From NCBI RefSeq assembly GCF_009755355.1, contig NZ_WQLB01000030.1:1-58312 (forward strand): DNA of 58,312 bases, given 5' to 3'. Position numbers and translations under genes: made by a program. The DNA comes from Deinococcus arboris (GTDB taxonomy: Bacteria; Deinococcota; Deinococci; Deinococcales; Deinococcaceae). The notes beneath the pieces were generated by a model, which was not told the DNA's origin, did not search any database, and saw nothing but the letters and a program-made list of their open reading frames with translations. Below, in pieces: positions 1 through 7,867 of this stretch; the first letter of the stretch is position 1; every line of letters starts with the position of its first letter.

Positions 1-10
1 ACCCTGTGAA

Positions 11-77
11 TAGATTGACCGACGCTGCATACCGCGCTATAATCTTTGACATCACCGCCCAAAGAGGCGGCTTTTTT
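11..77 (+). promoter_or_regulatory. Promoter directly followed by an intrinsic terminator (module copy 1)
   Basis: A near-consensus promoter, TTGACC at 15-20, a 17-nt spacer, and TATAAT at 38-43, is followed about 11 nt later by a hairpin CCGCC/GGCGG (55-59/66-70) and six T residues (72-77). Transcription from this promoter would start near 50 and stop near 77, giving an RNA of only about 28 nt. No plus-strand gene lies downstream before the repeat at 149. The same arrangement, with 16 identical bases across spacer and -10 box, recurs on the minus strand at 39313-39380. The hairpin could also serve as a terminator for a gene left of the window. Function is unknown. Confidence 0.6.
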
Positions 78-148
78 ATTGCCTGACCAGCCAACAGGAC
101 CAGCGGAGAGATTGAATGTCTCCCCACCGGTTCTCCTCAGCCTCTTAG

Positions 149-321
149 ACGGATTCCGTTTGTTTCGTTGACAAATCGGGAAAACGCCGATTTGCCAACT
201 CCACGTCCGGAACCCGTTGTTCTCCTTCTCGCTCTCCTGAGGAGTTTTTCAAGTCTGCTGCGCCGCTTTGCAAGTCCGCTCGGACTTCATTGTTGTTGCA
301 AACGATTCAACTGGAGTCCGT
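149..321. mobile_element. MITE-like element copy A (173 bp)
   Basis: The element starts ACGGATTCCGTTTG at 149 and ends in the imperfect inverse, ...ACTGGAGTCCGT, at 321; the ends match at roughly 16 of 21 positions. It is flanked by a perfect 5-bp direct repeat CTTAG (144-148 and 322-326), as expected for a target-site duplication. An internal perfect 8-bp hairpin (172-179/187-194, 7-nt loop) and a second palindrome AAGTCCG/CGGACTT (271-286) lie inside. There is no plausible coding region. The right-hand CTTAG includes the stop codon of the adjacent siderophore-interacting gene, so the element abuts that stop. A diverged relative is at 40000-40132. Confidence 0.7.
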
Positions 322-322
322 C

Positions 323-1279
323 TTAGTTCTTTTCGTTCACGCGCCAGTAGCCGGTCACCCGCACATCGGCGTCCGGGTACTCGGTGCGCAGATGCTTGCG
401 CAGGGCTTTGGCGGCGCTGACTTCCAGGGCGCCCCACACCGCTGCGGGCGGGGTTTCCAGGGCGTCCAGCACTTCACGCAGGGCGGTGCCACTCCCGCCC
501 GTGCGGGGCAGCCAGCTCACATGCGCGCCAGCCGGCAGGTGCACGTCGTCCAGGTAGCGCTGGTCGGCGGCGTCGCCTACTTCCAGCAGCACGCGCACGG
601 GGTGTTCATCGGCCCAGCCTTCCAGCAGCGCGGCGATGGTTGGCAGTGCCGTCTCGTCGCCCAGCAGCAGCGCGGGACCGGCACTGAAGTCGGGGGTGAC
701 CTCCTGATAATCGCCGCGTGCCGTGACGGTCTCGCCGGGCTGGAGGCCCTCGGCCCACTGGCTGCCCAGGGTGTTGTCGTGGCAGTACACGTCGACTTCA
801 GCGGTAGTGCCACTGACGCGGCGCAGGGTATATGGGCGGCCATGTTCATGCCCCGGCACGTCAAAGCGGCAGGCGTAGCCGGGGCGCCAATCGGCACGCT
901 CGTCCTCGCCCAGATTGACAGTCAGGCGGCGAAAATGTGCCGTCAGGGCGCGGTTCTCGGTCAGGCACCAGTGGGCCACACGGCTGTCTGGCTTGACCCC
1001 CAGCTTCTTCATCGCCTCGCCCACCGTGCCGCGAATGGCTTCGTGGGCCGGGCCCGGCACGGCATAAGCCACGAAATGACGGCTCAGGCCGGCAGGAGCG
1101 GTGACTTCCAGCTCCATCCCGTCCTCGTAGACGGCAGTCATCTGGACGTGGGTGGCGTCCTGAACAGGGGTGTAGGCCTTGACGCAGTGCAGCAGTTCGG
1201 GCACGTGGCCCTCGTTGACGTGCGTGATGATGTCGTGCATGTCGTCATTGACGATGGGCTGGCGGGCAGCAGTGGTCAT
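323..1279 (-). CDS. Siderophore-interacting protein (FAD-dependent ferric reductase type)
   Basis: A 318-aa cytoplasmic flavoprotein of the ViuB/SIP family, which reduces ferric siderophores or related iron complexes to release iron. Residues about 10-90 (HVNEGHVPELL and following) resemble the DUF2470 domain found in heme-iron utilisation proteins. The FAD-binding segment carries the family signature GRPYTLRRV near residue 150, and the NAD(P)-domain signature GDETALPTIAALLE lies near 225. It is the last gene of a four-gene minus-strand unit; its ATG overlaps the upstream gene by 4 nt (ATGA). A MITE-like repeat lies directly after its stop. Placement behind a heme-binding protein and a heme-oxygenase-like protein suggests a role in iron release from heme or siderophore. 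The exact substrate is inferred. Confidence 0.88.
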   Translation of the reverse strand: MTTAARQPIVNDDMHDIITHVNEGHVPELLHCVKAYTPVQDATHVQMTAVYEDGMELEVTAPAGLSRHFVAYAVPGPAHEAIRGTVGEAMKKLGVKPDSRVAHWCLTENRALTAHFRRLTVNLGEDERADWRPGYACRFDVPGHEHGRPYTLRRVSGTTAEVDVYCHDNTLGSQWAEGLQPGETVTARGDYQEVTPDFSAGPALLLGDETALPTIAALLEGWADEHPVRVLLEVGDAADQRYLDDVHLPAGAHVSWLPRTGGSGTALREVLDALETPPAAVWGALEVSAAKALRKHLRTEYPDADVRVTGYWRVNEKN

Positions 1280-1608
1280 GCGGGCTCTCCTTGCGGCCGG
1301 GTGTCACTGTTCAGAAACACCTCGTGGATTTCCAGTTCGCTGGGGCCGTCAAAGGCTTCCTTGGGCAGGCTGCCGCTGCGGGCGTGGCCCTGCTTGAAAG
1401 CGTCGGACGTGGTCCAGGCTTCAAAGGCCTCGCGGCTCTCCCAGTACGTCAGCACGATGTAGGGTTTGCCCGGCTGGGCGGGACGCAGGACCTCGTTGCG
1501 AATAAAGCCGGGCATGGTGTCCACCAGCCCCGCGCGGGTGCGGAACCGCTCCTCGAAAGCGTCGGCGTAGTCGGGGTGCACCCGGATTCGGTTCATCACA
1601 GTCAGCAT
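1276..1608 (-). CDS. Antibiotic biosynthesis monooxygenase-domain protein, likely heme-degrading
   Basis: A 110-aa protein (MLTVMNRIRVHPDY...) with the ferredoxin-like ABM fold seen in HmoA/HmoB and IsdG-type heme monooxygenases. Visible features are the N-terminal beta strand NRIRVHPDYADAFEERF, the MPGFIRNEVLRP segment and YIVLTYWESREAFEAWTTSDAF, which are typical of the family. The start at 1608 is chosen because AGGAG (1613-1617) sits at the right distance; an open frame continues upstream to 1779 but overlaps the preceding gene. It overlaps the siderophore-interacting gene by 4 nt. Its context in a heme-uptake locus supports oxidative heme opening to free iron, but ABM proteins also include unrelated oxygenases. 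Confidence 0.8.
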   Translation of the reverse strand: MLTVMNRIRVHPDYADAFEERFRTRAGLVDTMPGFIRNEVLRPAQPGKPYIVLTYWESREAFEAWTTSDAFKQGHARSGSLPKEAFDGPSELEIHEVFLNSDTRPQGEPA

Positions 1609-1622
1609 GGGGTCTCCTGGGT

Positions 1623-1952
1623 CTAATTTAATGCGTACAGAGGTCGGCTGGGTGCGCTGGCCGGTACCTGTGCCGCCTGAAGCAGCGCTGCGAAGGCCTG
1701 CCAGTCGTCCAGCGACAGGGTGGTGCCCAGCGGGCCGTACCACAGGCCCACATGCGCGGCGCTGTGGTGGGCGTGCCACTGCCCCAGACTGCCGCCGTCA
1801 GGCGCCTGGGCCAGCGCGTGCAAGTCACGGAACTCCTCGTCGTTGAGCGACAGGTTCAGGCTGTCCCACACCACATGCAGGGCCCCACACGAGCAGCGCA
1901 TCACCTTGCGGCGCGGCGCGTGCTGCACGACCGGCGTCAGGCTGTGGCACAT
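1623..1952 (-). CDS. Small uncharacterised protein of the heme locus
   Basis: 109 aa, not recognised. It has a CxC motif early (MRCSCGALHVVWDSLNLSL), two His-rich positions in the middle (GQWHAHHSAAHVGLWYG) and a C-terminal helix (LSLDDWQAFAALLQAAQ). It begins 3 nt after the stop of the heme-binding protein and ends 14 nt before the ABM-protein start, so it is very probably co-transcribed with them. The Cys and His residues could coordinate metal or heme, but that is only a guess from composition. No signal peptide or membrane segment is visible, so it should be cytoplasmic. Confidence 0.7.
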   Translation of the reverse strand: MCHSLTPVVQHAPRRKVMRCSCGALHVVWDSLNLSLNDEEFRDLHALAQAPDGGSLGQWHAHHSAAHVGLWYGPLGTTLSLDDWQAFAALLQAAQVPASAPSRPLYALN

Positions 1953-1955
1953 GGC

Positions 1956-2858
1956 TTAGCGCCCGCTGCCCAGGCGAAGTTCGGGATGCAGGCGCAGGGT
2001 CAGGTCCTGCACGGCGCGGCCCAGCCGGGGGCCAAAGCCCAGCAGGTACAGGTCGTCCAGCGCCACCACCGCGCGGTTGCGGCCAGCGGGCGTCTGGGCA
2101 ATCCCGGGCAGCTTCAGCAGGCCGTCCACACCGCCCACGCTGTCCAGGCCGCCCGAAAGCATCAAGATCACGTCGGGGGCAGCGGCCACAGCGGCCTCGG
2201 GGGTCAGGGGCTTGTAGCCCTCAACCGCCCCGAAAGGATTGACCCCGCCTGCCAGGCGAATCATGGCGTCGGCCGAGGTGCCCGCGCCGCTCATCTGCGC
2301 GCCCTGTGGGCCACGCGCGTAGATAAACAGCACCTTGGGTTTGGACTTGAACCGCGAGAACAGCACCTGCGCCTTGGCGAGGTCGCGGTCAATGCCGGCG
2401 TTCAGTTCGGCGGCCTTGGCGTCCTTGCCAAAGACCTTGGCGATGGCGCTGATCTTGGCCTTGGTGCCTGCCGGAGTGGGGTCGGCGGGCAGAATCAGGA
2501 CCTTCAGGCCGGCGGCGCGCAGCTGCGCGAGGGTGGTGGGCGGCCCGGCTTCGGTGGTGGCCAGCACCAGCGAGGGGTTCAGGGCGATGATGCCTTCGGC
2601 CGTCAAGGCGCGCTGGTAGCCCACCTTGGGCAGTTTGTTCACGGCGTCAGGAGAGTACGAGGAGGAATCGGCGGCAATCACCCGGCTGCCGGCCCCCAGC
2701 GCGTACACGATTTCGGTGACGGGACCACCCAGGGTCAGGACGCGGGCGGTGTCGGCTGGAGTCAGGGCGACGGTGCGGCCCTCAGCGTCCGTGACATTCA
2801 CGGTCTGGGCCGAGGCCACCGAGGCGGCCAGCAGGGCTGGAAGCAGGAAGCGGGTCAT
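1956..2858 (-). CDS. hmuT: Heme/hemin ABC transporter substrate-binding protein, first copy (HmuT-like)
   Basis: 300 aa. A Sec signal peptide with AxA cleavage ([11 protein letters not shown]) occupies residues 1-18. There is no lipobox cysteine, so it should be a soluble periplasmic protein. The mature part has the class III metal/heme-binding fold: [81 protein letters not shown] and the closing [10 protein letters not shown]. It is clearly paralogous to the protein at 4836-5717. It has its own promoter and operator-like palindrome (2897-2912), and so forms a second unit downstream of the transporter genes. It is the first gene of a unit that continues with the CxC protein, ABM protein and siderophore-interacting protein. 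Confidence 0.88.
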   Translation of the reverse strand: MTRFLLPALLAASVASAQTVNVTDAEGRTVALTPADTARVLTLGGPVTEIVYALGAGSRVIAADSSSYSPDAVNKLPKVGYQRALTAEGIIALNPSLVLATTEAGPPTTLAQLRAAGLKVLILPADPTPAGTKAKISAIAKVFGKDAKAAELNAGIDRDLAKAQVLFSRFKSKPKVLFIYARGPQGAQMSGAGTSADAMIRLAGGVNPFGAVEGYKPLTPEAAVAAAPDVILMLSGGLDSVGGVDGLLKLPGIAQTPAGRNRAVVALDDLYLLGFGPRLGRAVQDLTLRLHPELRLGSGR

Positions 2859-2896
2859 GGGCAGAGCACTCCTTGGGACAGAGGCGAGTAACGAAC

Positions 2897-2917
2897 TAAT
2901 CCGAGCGAATTACTCAA
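2897..2917 (-). promoter_or_regulatory. Promoter with operator-like palindrome upstream of hmuT copy 1
   Basis: Read on the minus strand, the -35-like TTGAGT (2917-2912) adjoins the imperfect palindrome TAATTCGCTCGGATTA (2912-2897), placed in the spacer where a repressor would block polymerase. The same combination (TTGACT plus TAAACCACTCGGTTTA) lies upstream of the transporter operon at 5732-5752. The flanking bases ACTTGA and TTA are conserved too. Size and position fit a TetR-family operator better than a 19-bp Fur box, but the regulator is not in the window. Confidence 0.6.
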
Positions 2918-2925
2918 GTTTAATG

Positions 2926-2950
2926 CAGAAAAAGGAGGTGGGGTCTCCTT
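2926..2950 (-). terminator. Intrinsic terminator of the heme transporter operon
   Basis: Immediately after the hmuV TAG stop (2951-2953) the minus strand reads AAGGAG, a 7-nt loop, CTCCTT, then a T run. This is a 6-bp stem followed by U residues, separating the transporter unit from the hmuT copy 1 promoter about 10 nt further on. Confidence 0.7.
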
Positions 2951-3784
2951 CTACTGGGCGCTGACAATCAGGGGGCAGTCCAGGCAGGGGTGACGGGTGA
3001 CCAGCACCTCGTGGCCGTAAGCGGCGTGAATATGGTCACGGGTCAGGGCGGCACTGGGGGTATCGCAGGCCAGGACGGCGCCGTCCGAGAGCAGCAGCAC
3101 CCGGTCGGCGTACTGCGCGGCCAGATTCAGGTCGTGCAGCACAGCCAGCACCCCCACGCCCTGCGCGCAGAGGTCGCGTGCCAGGCGCAGGGTGGCGTGC
3201 TGATGCGCGAGATCGAGGCTGGCGGTGGGTTCGTCCAGCAGCAGCACCCGGTCACCCGGCGTGCCCTCCAGCTGCGCCAGCGTGCGCGCCAGATGAACGC
3301 GCTGCTGCTCGCCGCCCGAGAGGGTCTGAATATTGCGGCCCTCGTAGCCGGCCAGGCCCACCCGCGCCAGGCAGGCAGCGGCAATGGCGCGGTCGGCCGG
3401 GGTTTCATTTCGTCCGTGGGGTATGCGGCCCAGCAGTACCACGTCCAGCACTTCGTAGGCAAAAGACACGGGCGTCTGCTGCGGCAACACGGCGCGGCGC
3501 CTGGCCAGCTCGGCGCCGCGCCATTCGGGCAGCGCCTGACCAAACAGCTCCACCCCGCGCCGGCCCAGCTCGCCGGTCAGGTGCTTCAGGAGCGTACTTT
3601 TGCCGGCGCCGTTGCGCCCCAGCACCACCAGCAGTTCGCCGGCCTGAAGCGACAGCGACACCTGCCGCAGCAGCGTGCGGCCCGCCACCTCATACGCCAG
3701 TTCGGTGACGCGAACCAGGGTGGCCGCCGGAGCCTGGACAGGAACCGGCACGCTCTGAGGGTCCAGCACAGCGGCCTCCCTCAT
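2951..3784 (-). CDS. hmuV: Heme ABC transporter ATP-binding protein (HmuV-like)
   Basis: A 277-aa cytoplasmic ATPase that powers heme import. Walker A GRNGAGKSTLLKHL (around residue 57), the Q-loop region AVLPQQTPVSF, the ABC signature LSGGEQQRVHLARTLAQ, Walker B VLLLDEPTASLD and the switch His in VLAVLHDLNLAAQYADR are all intact. The start overlaps the permease stop by 4 nt (ATGA at 3781-3784). Residues 1-25 precede the usual start of the family and are Pro/Val-rich; a shorter start is possible. It is the third gene of the unit SBP-permease-ATPase. Confidence 0.92.
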   Translation of the reverse strand: MREAAVLDPQSVPVPVQAPAATLVRVTELAYEVAGRTLLRQVSLSLQAGELLVVLGRNGAGKSTLLKHLTGELGRRGVELFGQALPEWRGAELARRRAVLPQQTPVSFAYEVLDVVLLGRIPHGRNETPADRAIAAACLARVGLAGYEGRNIQTLSGGEQQRVHLARTLAQLEGTPGDRVLLLDEPTASLDLAHQHATLRLARDLCAQGVGVLAVLHDLNLAAQYADRVLLLSDGAVLACDTPSAALTRDHIHAAYGHEVLVTRHPCLDCPLIVSAQ

Positions 3785-4857
3785 AGGCCCGTCTCCTGCC
3801 GGCCCTGGCGCAGCAGGTACAGGAAGAACGGCGCGCCCAGCAGGGCCGTCACGATGCCAATGGGCACCTCAGCCGGCACGGCCACCGTGCGCGACACCAA
3901 GTCGGCCAGGACCAGCAGCGTGGCCCCCAGCAGCGCCGAGGCTGGCAGCAGCGTGCGGTGGTTGGGGCCGGTGACCAGACGCAGCAGGTGCGGCACGACC
4001 AGGCCGACAAAGCCGATGGTGCCCGCCACTGCCACACCCGCGCCCACGCTGAGGGCCACCAGGGTCACAATGAGCCACTTGACGCCCTGCACCGGAATCC
4101 CCAGATGTGCCGCGCCGCTCTCGCCCAGCATGAAGGCGTTGAGGGCGCGGGCCGTCAGGGGCAGCACCAGCACGCCCAGCACAATCAGAGGCAGCGCGCT
4201 GAGCACGGTGGGCCAGGTTGCCCCGCCCAGCGACCCCAGGTTCCAGAAGGTGATGGTGCGCAGCTGTTCGTCGGTGGCCAGAAAGGTCATCAGGCCGGTG
4301 CCGGCGCCGCACAGCGCGTTGATCGCAATACCGGCCAGCAGCATGGTGGTCACGTTGACCCGGCCCCGGTCCTGCGACAGCAGGTAGATCAGGGCTGTGG
4401 ACAGCAGGGACCCCACGAAGGCCGCTGCGGGCAGCGAATACATGCCAAAGGCATGAAAGCCCAGCACCACGCTCATGGCGGCCGCCAGGCTGGCCCCACT
4501 GGAGATGCCCAGCAGGCCAGGGTCGGCCAGAGGGTTGCGGAACAGCCCCTGCATGGCGGCCCCCGCTATCGCCAGGCCCGCGCCCACCAGAATGCCCAGC
4601 GCCACGCGCGGCAGGCGAATGGCCCACAGCACGGCGGCCTGCTGCTCCTCGTAGCCTTGCAGGGGGGATACGCCCAGCGGCGCCAGCAGGATGCTGAGCA
4701 CCTGCCCTGGCGTAATCGGCACCGCGCCCGTGCCCACCGCCAGCACCACCGCGCCGACCAGCAGCAGCGGCAGCGCCAGCAGCACCAGGGCCGCCCGCGT
4801 GCGCTGACGGCTCAGGACCGGGGCGGCGGCAGCGGTCAACGGAAGTCGGCCTTCCAC
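3781..4857 (-). CDS. hmuU: Heme/iron ABC transporter permease (FecCD family, HmuU-like)
   Basis: A 358-aa integral membrane protein with about ten hydrophobic segments. It carries the FecCD hallmarks LPRVALGILVGAGLAIAGAAMQGLFRNPLADPGLLGISSGA, TITFWNLGSLGGATW and GTIGFVGLVVPHLLRLVTGPNHR. Together these identify a permease for heme, siderophore or vitamin B12 type substrates. The start at 4857 is GTG and overlaps the end of the upstream binding-protein gene by 22 nt, which argues for translational coupling. Substrate (heme) is inferred from the neighbouring heme-type genes. Confidence 0.9.
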   Translation of the reverse strand: MEGRLPLTAAAAPVLSRQRTRAALVLLALPLLLVGAVVLAVGTGAVPITPGQVLSILLAPLGVSPLQGYEEQQAAVLWAIRLPRVALGILVGAGLAIAGAAMQGLFRNPLADPGLLGISSGASLAAAMSVVLGFHAFGMYSLPAAAFVGSLLSTALIYLLSQDRGRVNVTTMLLAGIAINALCGAGTGLMTFLATDEQLRTITFWNLGSLGGATWPTVLSALPLIVLGVLVLPLTARALNAFMLGESGAAHLGIPVQGVKWLIVTLVALSVGAGVAVAGTIGFVGLVVPHLLRLVTGPNHRTLLPASALLGATLLVLADLVSRTVAVPAEVPIGIVTALLGAPFFLYLLRQGRQETGL

Positions 4858-5717
4858 TCGCGGGCGAGCTTCAGCGCGAACTCGGGCAGACGCGGCCCAA
4901 TCCAGCGAACCGAGTCGTCCACGGTGTAGACGCGGCGGTTGCGCCCCGCGTTGGTCTGGGCCACGCCGGGCATCTTCAGCACGGCGTCCAGGTTGCCCAC
5001 CGCTTCCATGCCGCGGGTCAGCATGATGATGGCGTCGGGGTTCATGGCCACCAGAGCTTCGGCGGTCAGCTCCTTGGTGTCTTTGAAGGTCGCGGCGTTC
5101 TTGCCGCCGGCCAGGGTAATCAGCTCGTTGGCGCCGCCGTCGGTGCCGTACAGCATGCCGCTGGCGGGGCCGTGGGCGTACAGAAAGACCACCTTGGGCG
5201 CCGTCTTGGGCTGGTTGGCCTTCACGGCCTGCATGGTAGTGTCAAAGCTCTTGCTCAGGCTGGTGGCCGCGCTCTGCACGTTATAGACCTGGCCCAGCAT
5301 GTTCAGGCGGGCCTTGACGCCGTCCAGGCCGCCACGGTCGCTGGCGGGCAGCACCAGCACCTTGACGCCGGCCGCGCGCAGCTGCTCAACCGTCTTGACG
5401 TTGCTGGGCATGGCGAAGTTATCGGCGGTGCCAATCACCACGTCCGGCTTCAGGGCAATGATGCCTTCGGCGGGCAGCTGCGCCCAGTGGCCCACGCTGG
5501 GAATCTTGTTGGGCGGGTAGGTGCCGGTGATGTCGGTGCCGACAATCGTGGCCTGCTTGCCGAGGCGGTAAATCAGTTCCACGGTGGTGGCGTTCAGCGC
5601 GACCACGCGCTTGGGGTTGGTCACTTCCACCGTCACGCCGTCGGCGCCCTTAATGGACGCCGCAGAAGCGGCAGAGAGCAGAGCGAGAGCCGTCAGAGCC
5701 AGAAGTTTCCCTTTCAC
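4836..5717 (-). CDS. hmuT: Heme/hemin ABC transporter substrate-binding protein, second copy (HmuT-like)
   Basis: 293 aa with a signal peptide (LLALTALALLSAASAAS) and no lipobox. The mature protein shows VVALNATTVELIYRLG, SVGHWAQLPAEGIIALKPDVVIG, TVEQLRAAGVKVLVLPASD and GRNRRVYTVDD. All of these align with the first copy at 1956-2858, so the two are paralogues. It is the first gene of the transporter operon and lies just behind an operator-like palindrome at 5732-5747. Two binding proteins served by one permease/ATPase pair suggest two ligands or two affinity ranges. Confidence 0.88.
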   Translation of the reverse strand: MKGKLLALTALALLSAASAASIKGADGVTVEVTNPKRVVALNATTVELIYRLGKQATIVGTDITGTYPPNKIPSVGHWAQLPAEGIIALKPDVVIGTADNFAMPSNVKTVEQLRAAGVKVLVLPASDRGGLDGVKARLNMLGQVYNVQSAATSLSKSFDTTMQAVKANQPKTAPKVVFLYAHGPASGMLYGTDGGANELITLAGGKNAATFKDTKELTAEALVAMNPDAIIMLTRGMEAVGNLDAVLKMPGVAQTNAGRNRRVYTVDDSVRWIGPRLPEFALKLAREWKADFR

Positions 5718-5723
5718 GGCCCC

Positions 5724-5752
5724 AACGTATGTAAACCGAGTGGTTTAGTCAA
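5724..5752 (-). promoter_or_regulatory. Promoter and operator-like palindrome of the heme transporter operon
   Basis: On the minus strand: TTGACT (5752-5747), a 17-nt spacer, TACGTT (5729-5724). The spacer holds the perfect inverted repeat TAAACC-ACTC-GGTTTA (5747-5732). This motif is shared with the promoter of the downstream unit at 2897-2917, indicating joint control. The rest of the 302-bp gap between 5717 and the next gene at 6020 shows no coding sequence; its right end holds the promoter of the DinD-like gene. Confidence 0.65.
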
Positions 5753-5983
5753 GTATAAGTGTGGTTTGACCCACGAAGAGGTTGGACGGGCGTTCAGTTG
5801 GCTGCGTAACTCTGTCTAAAAAAGTAGGCCGAAGTATTCTGTCTCTGGCAAAAGGATGGTTTGGACTGTCCACAGCAGCTCATGACTTCGCCTTCAGGTT
5901 GATTGTCTCAAAAAAAAGCCTATGGATCGCAGAATTAAGCCGATAGATTTTCCGCATACCTGGTCTTCAGCTGCGCCTAAAGA

Positions 5984-6013
5984 TTATGTTTTAAGCAGAA
6001 AATGTGGTATACT
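5984..6013 (+). promoter_or_regulatory. RDRM-like palindrome and leaderless promoter of the DinD-like gene
   Basis: TTATGTTTTAAGCAGAA (5984-6000) matches the published Deinococcus radiation/desiccation response motif (TTATGT-5-ACATAA) at 6/6 bases in the left arm and 4/6 in the right. A TATACT -10 box follows at 6008-6013, 6 nt before the ATG at 6020, so the transcript is probably leaderless. Position relative to the -10 box fits repression by DdrO. The weak right arm makes this a candidate only. Confidence 0.45.
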
Positions 6014-6019
6014 CTTTCT

Positions 6020-6715
<696 letters not shown>

Positions 6716-6729
6716 AGCAGGGGAGGGAA

Positions 6730-6770
6730 GACGGGCAGGCCACATTTCCAGTGGCCTGCCCGTCCCCTTT
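6730..6770 (+). terminator. Intrinsic terminator after the DinD-like gene
   Basis: A perfect 14-bp stem (6730-6743 with 6751-6764, 7-nt loop ATTTCCA) followed by CCCTTT. The T run is short, but the stem is very stable and lies 14 nt after the stop codon. Confidence 0.7.
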
Positions 6771-6820
6771 GACGCCAGTTGCCGCTCTGTTCCTCATGCA
6801 GGCCCGCTAGAATCCGGCTC

Positions 6821-7867
6821 GTGCCGCCCATCCTCATTCGCCTCGTTCTGGCCGAGGTCACCCGCTGGTATGCGGCCGGCGTGGCGCTGTTTCTGTCGCT
6901 GCAACTGGTAGACGCGCTGAGCAGCACCGTCGCCAAGCTGCTGATGTACCGCCCGCCTATCGAAAAAGCCGCCGCCGCCTTTTTCAGCATTGCCCCCAGC
7001 ATCCTCAACAAAAGTCTGGTGCTGGCCGTTCCCTTCGCCATCCTGCTGGCGTTTTCGCGGATGCAGCGCGACAGCGAGCTCAAGGCCATCAGCGCCGGAG
7101 GCGTGCCGCCGCTGCGGCTGGTGTGGCCGCTGGCCCTGCCCTTTTTATTGGTGGCGGCGCTGGCGTACGTGAACGGGGACCGGCTGGTGCCGGCTGGACT
7201 GGCGCGCTGGGACACCGCCTGGTTCAACATCTACAGCATTCCGGTGCCGCCCACCACGCAGAAACGCTACACCTACGCGCCACCCAGCGCCCTGTACTAC
7301 GCGGGCAGCGTGGTCAGTGACGGTAATGGGCAAACGGCCCAGCTGCAAGGGGTCATGGTGCAGATTGGCCAGAAAACGCTGACGGCCAGCATTGGCACCT
7401 GGGACAGCGGCAAGCGCACCTGGACCCTGCTGAGCCCCTGGATCAGCCTGCCGGGCCAGAATCCCCGGCAGGCCACCGCGCCGGTGACGGTGCCGCAGGC
7501 CGACACCCTGCGCCGCCCCCCTGCCGCCGCTGAGCAGACGCCCACGGCCGAACTGCGGGCCCGCACCACTGACGCGCGCCTATTGCCCGCTGACCGGCGT
7601 GACGCGGCCTTTCAGCTGACCCGCCGCGTGGCCGACCCCCTGACGGCTGTGGTCTTTGCCCTGGCCGCGGGCGCCCTGGGCCTGCTGCTGCGCAACCGCG
7701 CCGCCGCCTTTGCCGCCGTGCTGGTGTTTCTGGTGGGGTTCTACGCCCTGTGGGCCACCGTGCCGGGTCTGGCGCGGGCCGGCGCCCTGGACCCCGCGCT
7801 GGCCGCGTGGCTGCCCAATCTGGCCTTTTTGCTGCTGGCCGCTGCACTGACCTGGAGGCTGCGGTGA
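6821..7867 (+). CDS. LptF/LptG family (YjgP/YjgQ) permease, first of pair
   Basis: 348 aa with about six membrane segments in the family arrangement, 3 N-terminal and 3 C-terminal. It has the conserved RMQRDSELKAISAGG coupling helix after the second segment and a large periplasmic beta-jellyroll region (about residues 120-260). In proteobacteria these proteins extract lipopolysaccharide from the inner membrane with the ATPase LptB. Start: GTG at 6821, because TAGAAT (6808-6813) lies 7 nt before it, the leaderless pattern seen repeatedly here; an ATG-initiated extension to 6779 would include the promoter. It overlaps the next gene by 4 nt (GTGA). The transported lipid is unknown in a lineage without classical LPS. 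Confidence 0.85.
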   Translation: MPPILIRLVLAEVTRWYAAGVALFLSLQLVDALSSTVAKLLMYRPPIEKAAAAFFSIAPSILNKSLVLAVPFAILLAFSRMQRDSELKAISAGGVPPLRLVWPLALPFLLVAALAYVNGDRLVPAGLARWDTAWFNIYSIPVPPTTQKRYTYAPPSALYYAGSVVSDGNGQTAQLQGVMVQIGQKTLTASIGTWDSGKRTWTLLSPWISLPGQNPRQATAPVTVPQADTLRRPPAAAEQTPTAELRARTTDARLLPADRRDAAFQLTRRVADPLTAVVFALAAGALGLLLRNRAAAFAAVLVFLVGFYALWATVPGLARAGALDPALAAWLPNLAFLLLAAALTWRLR

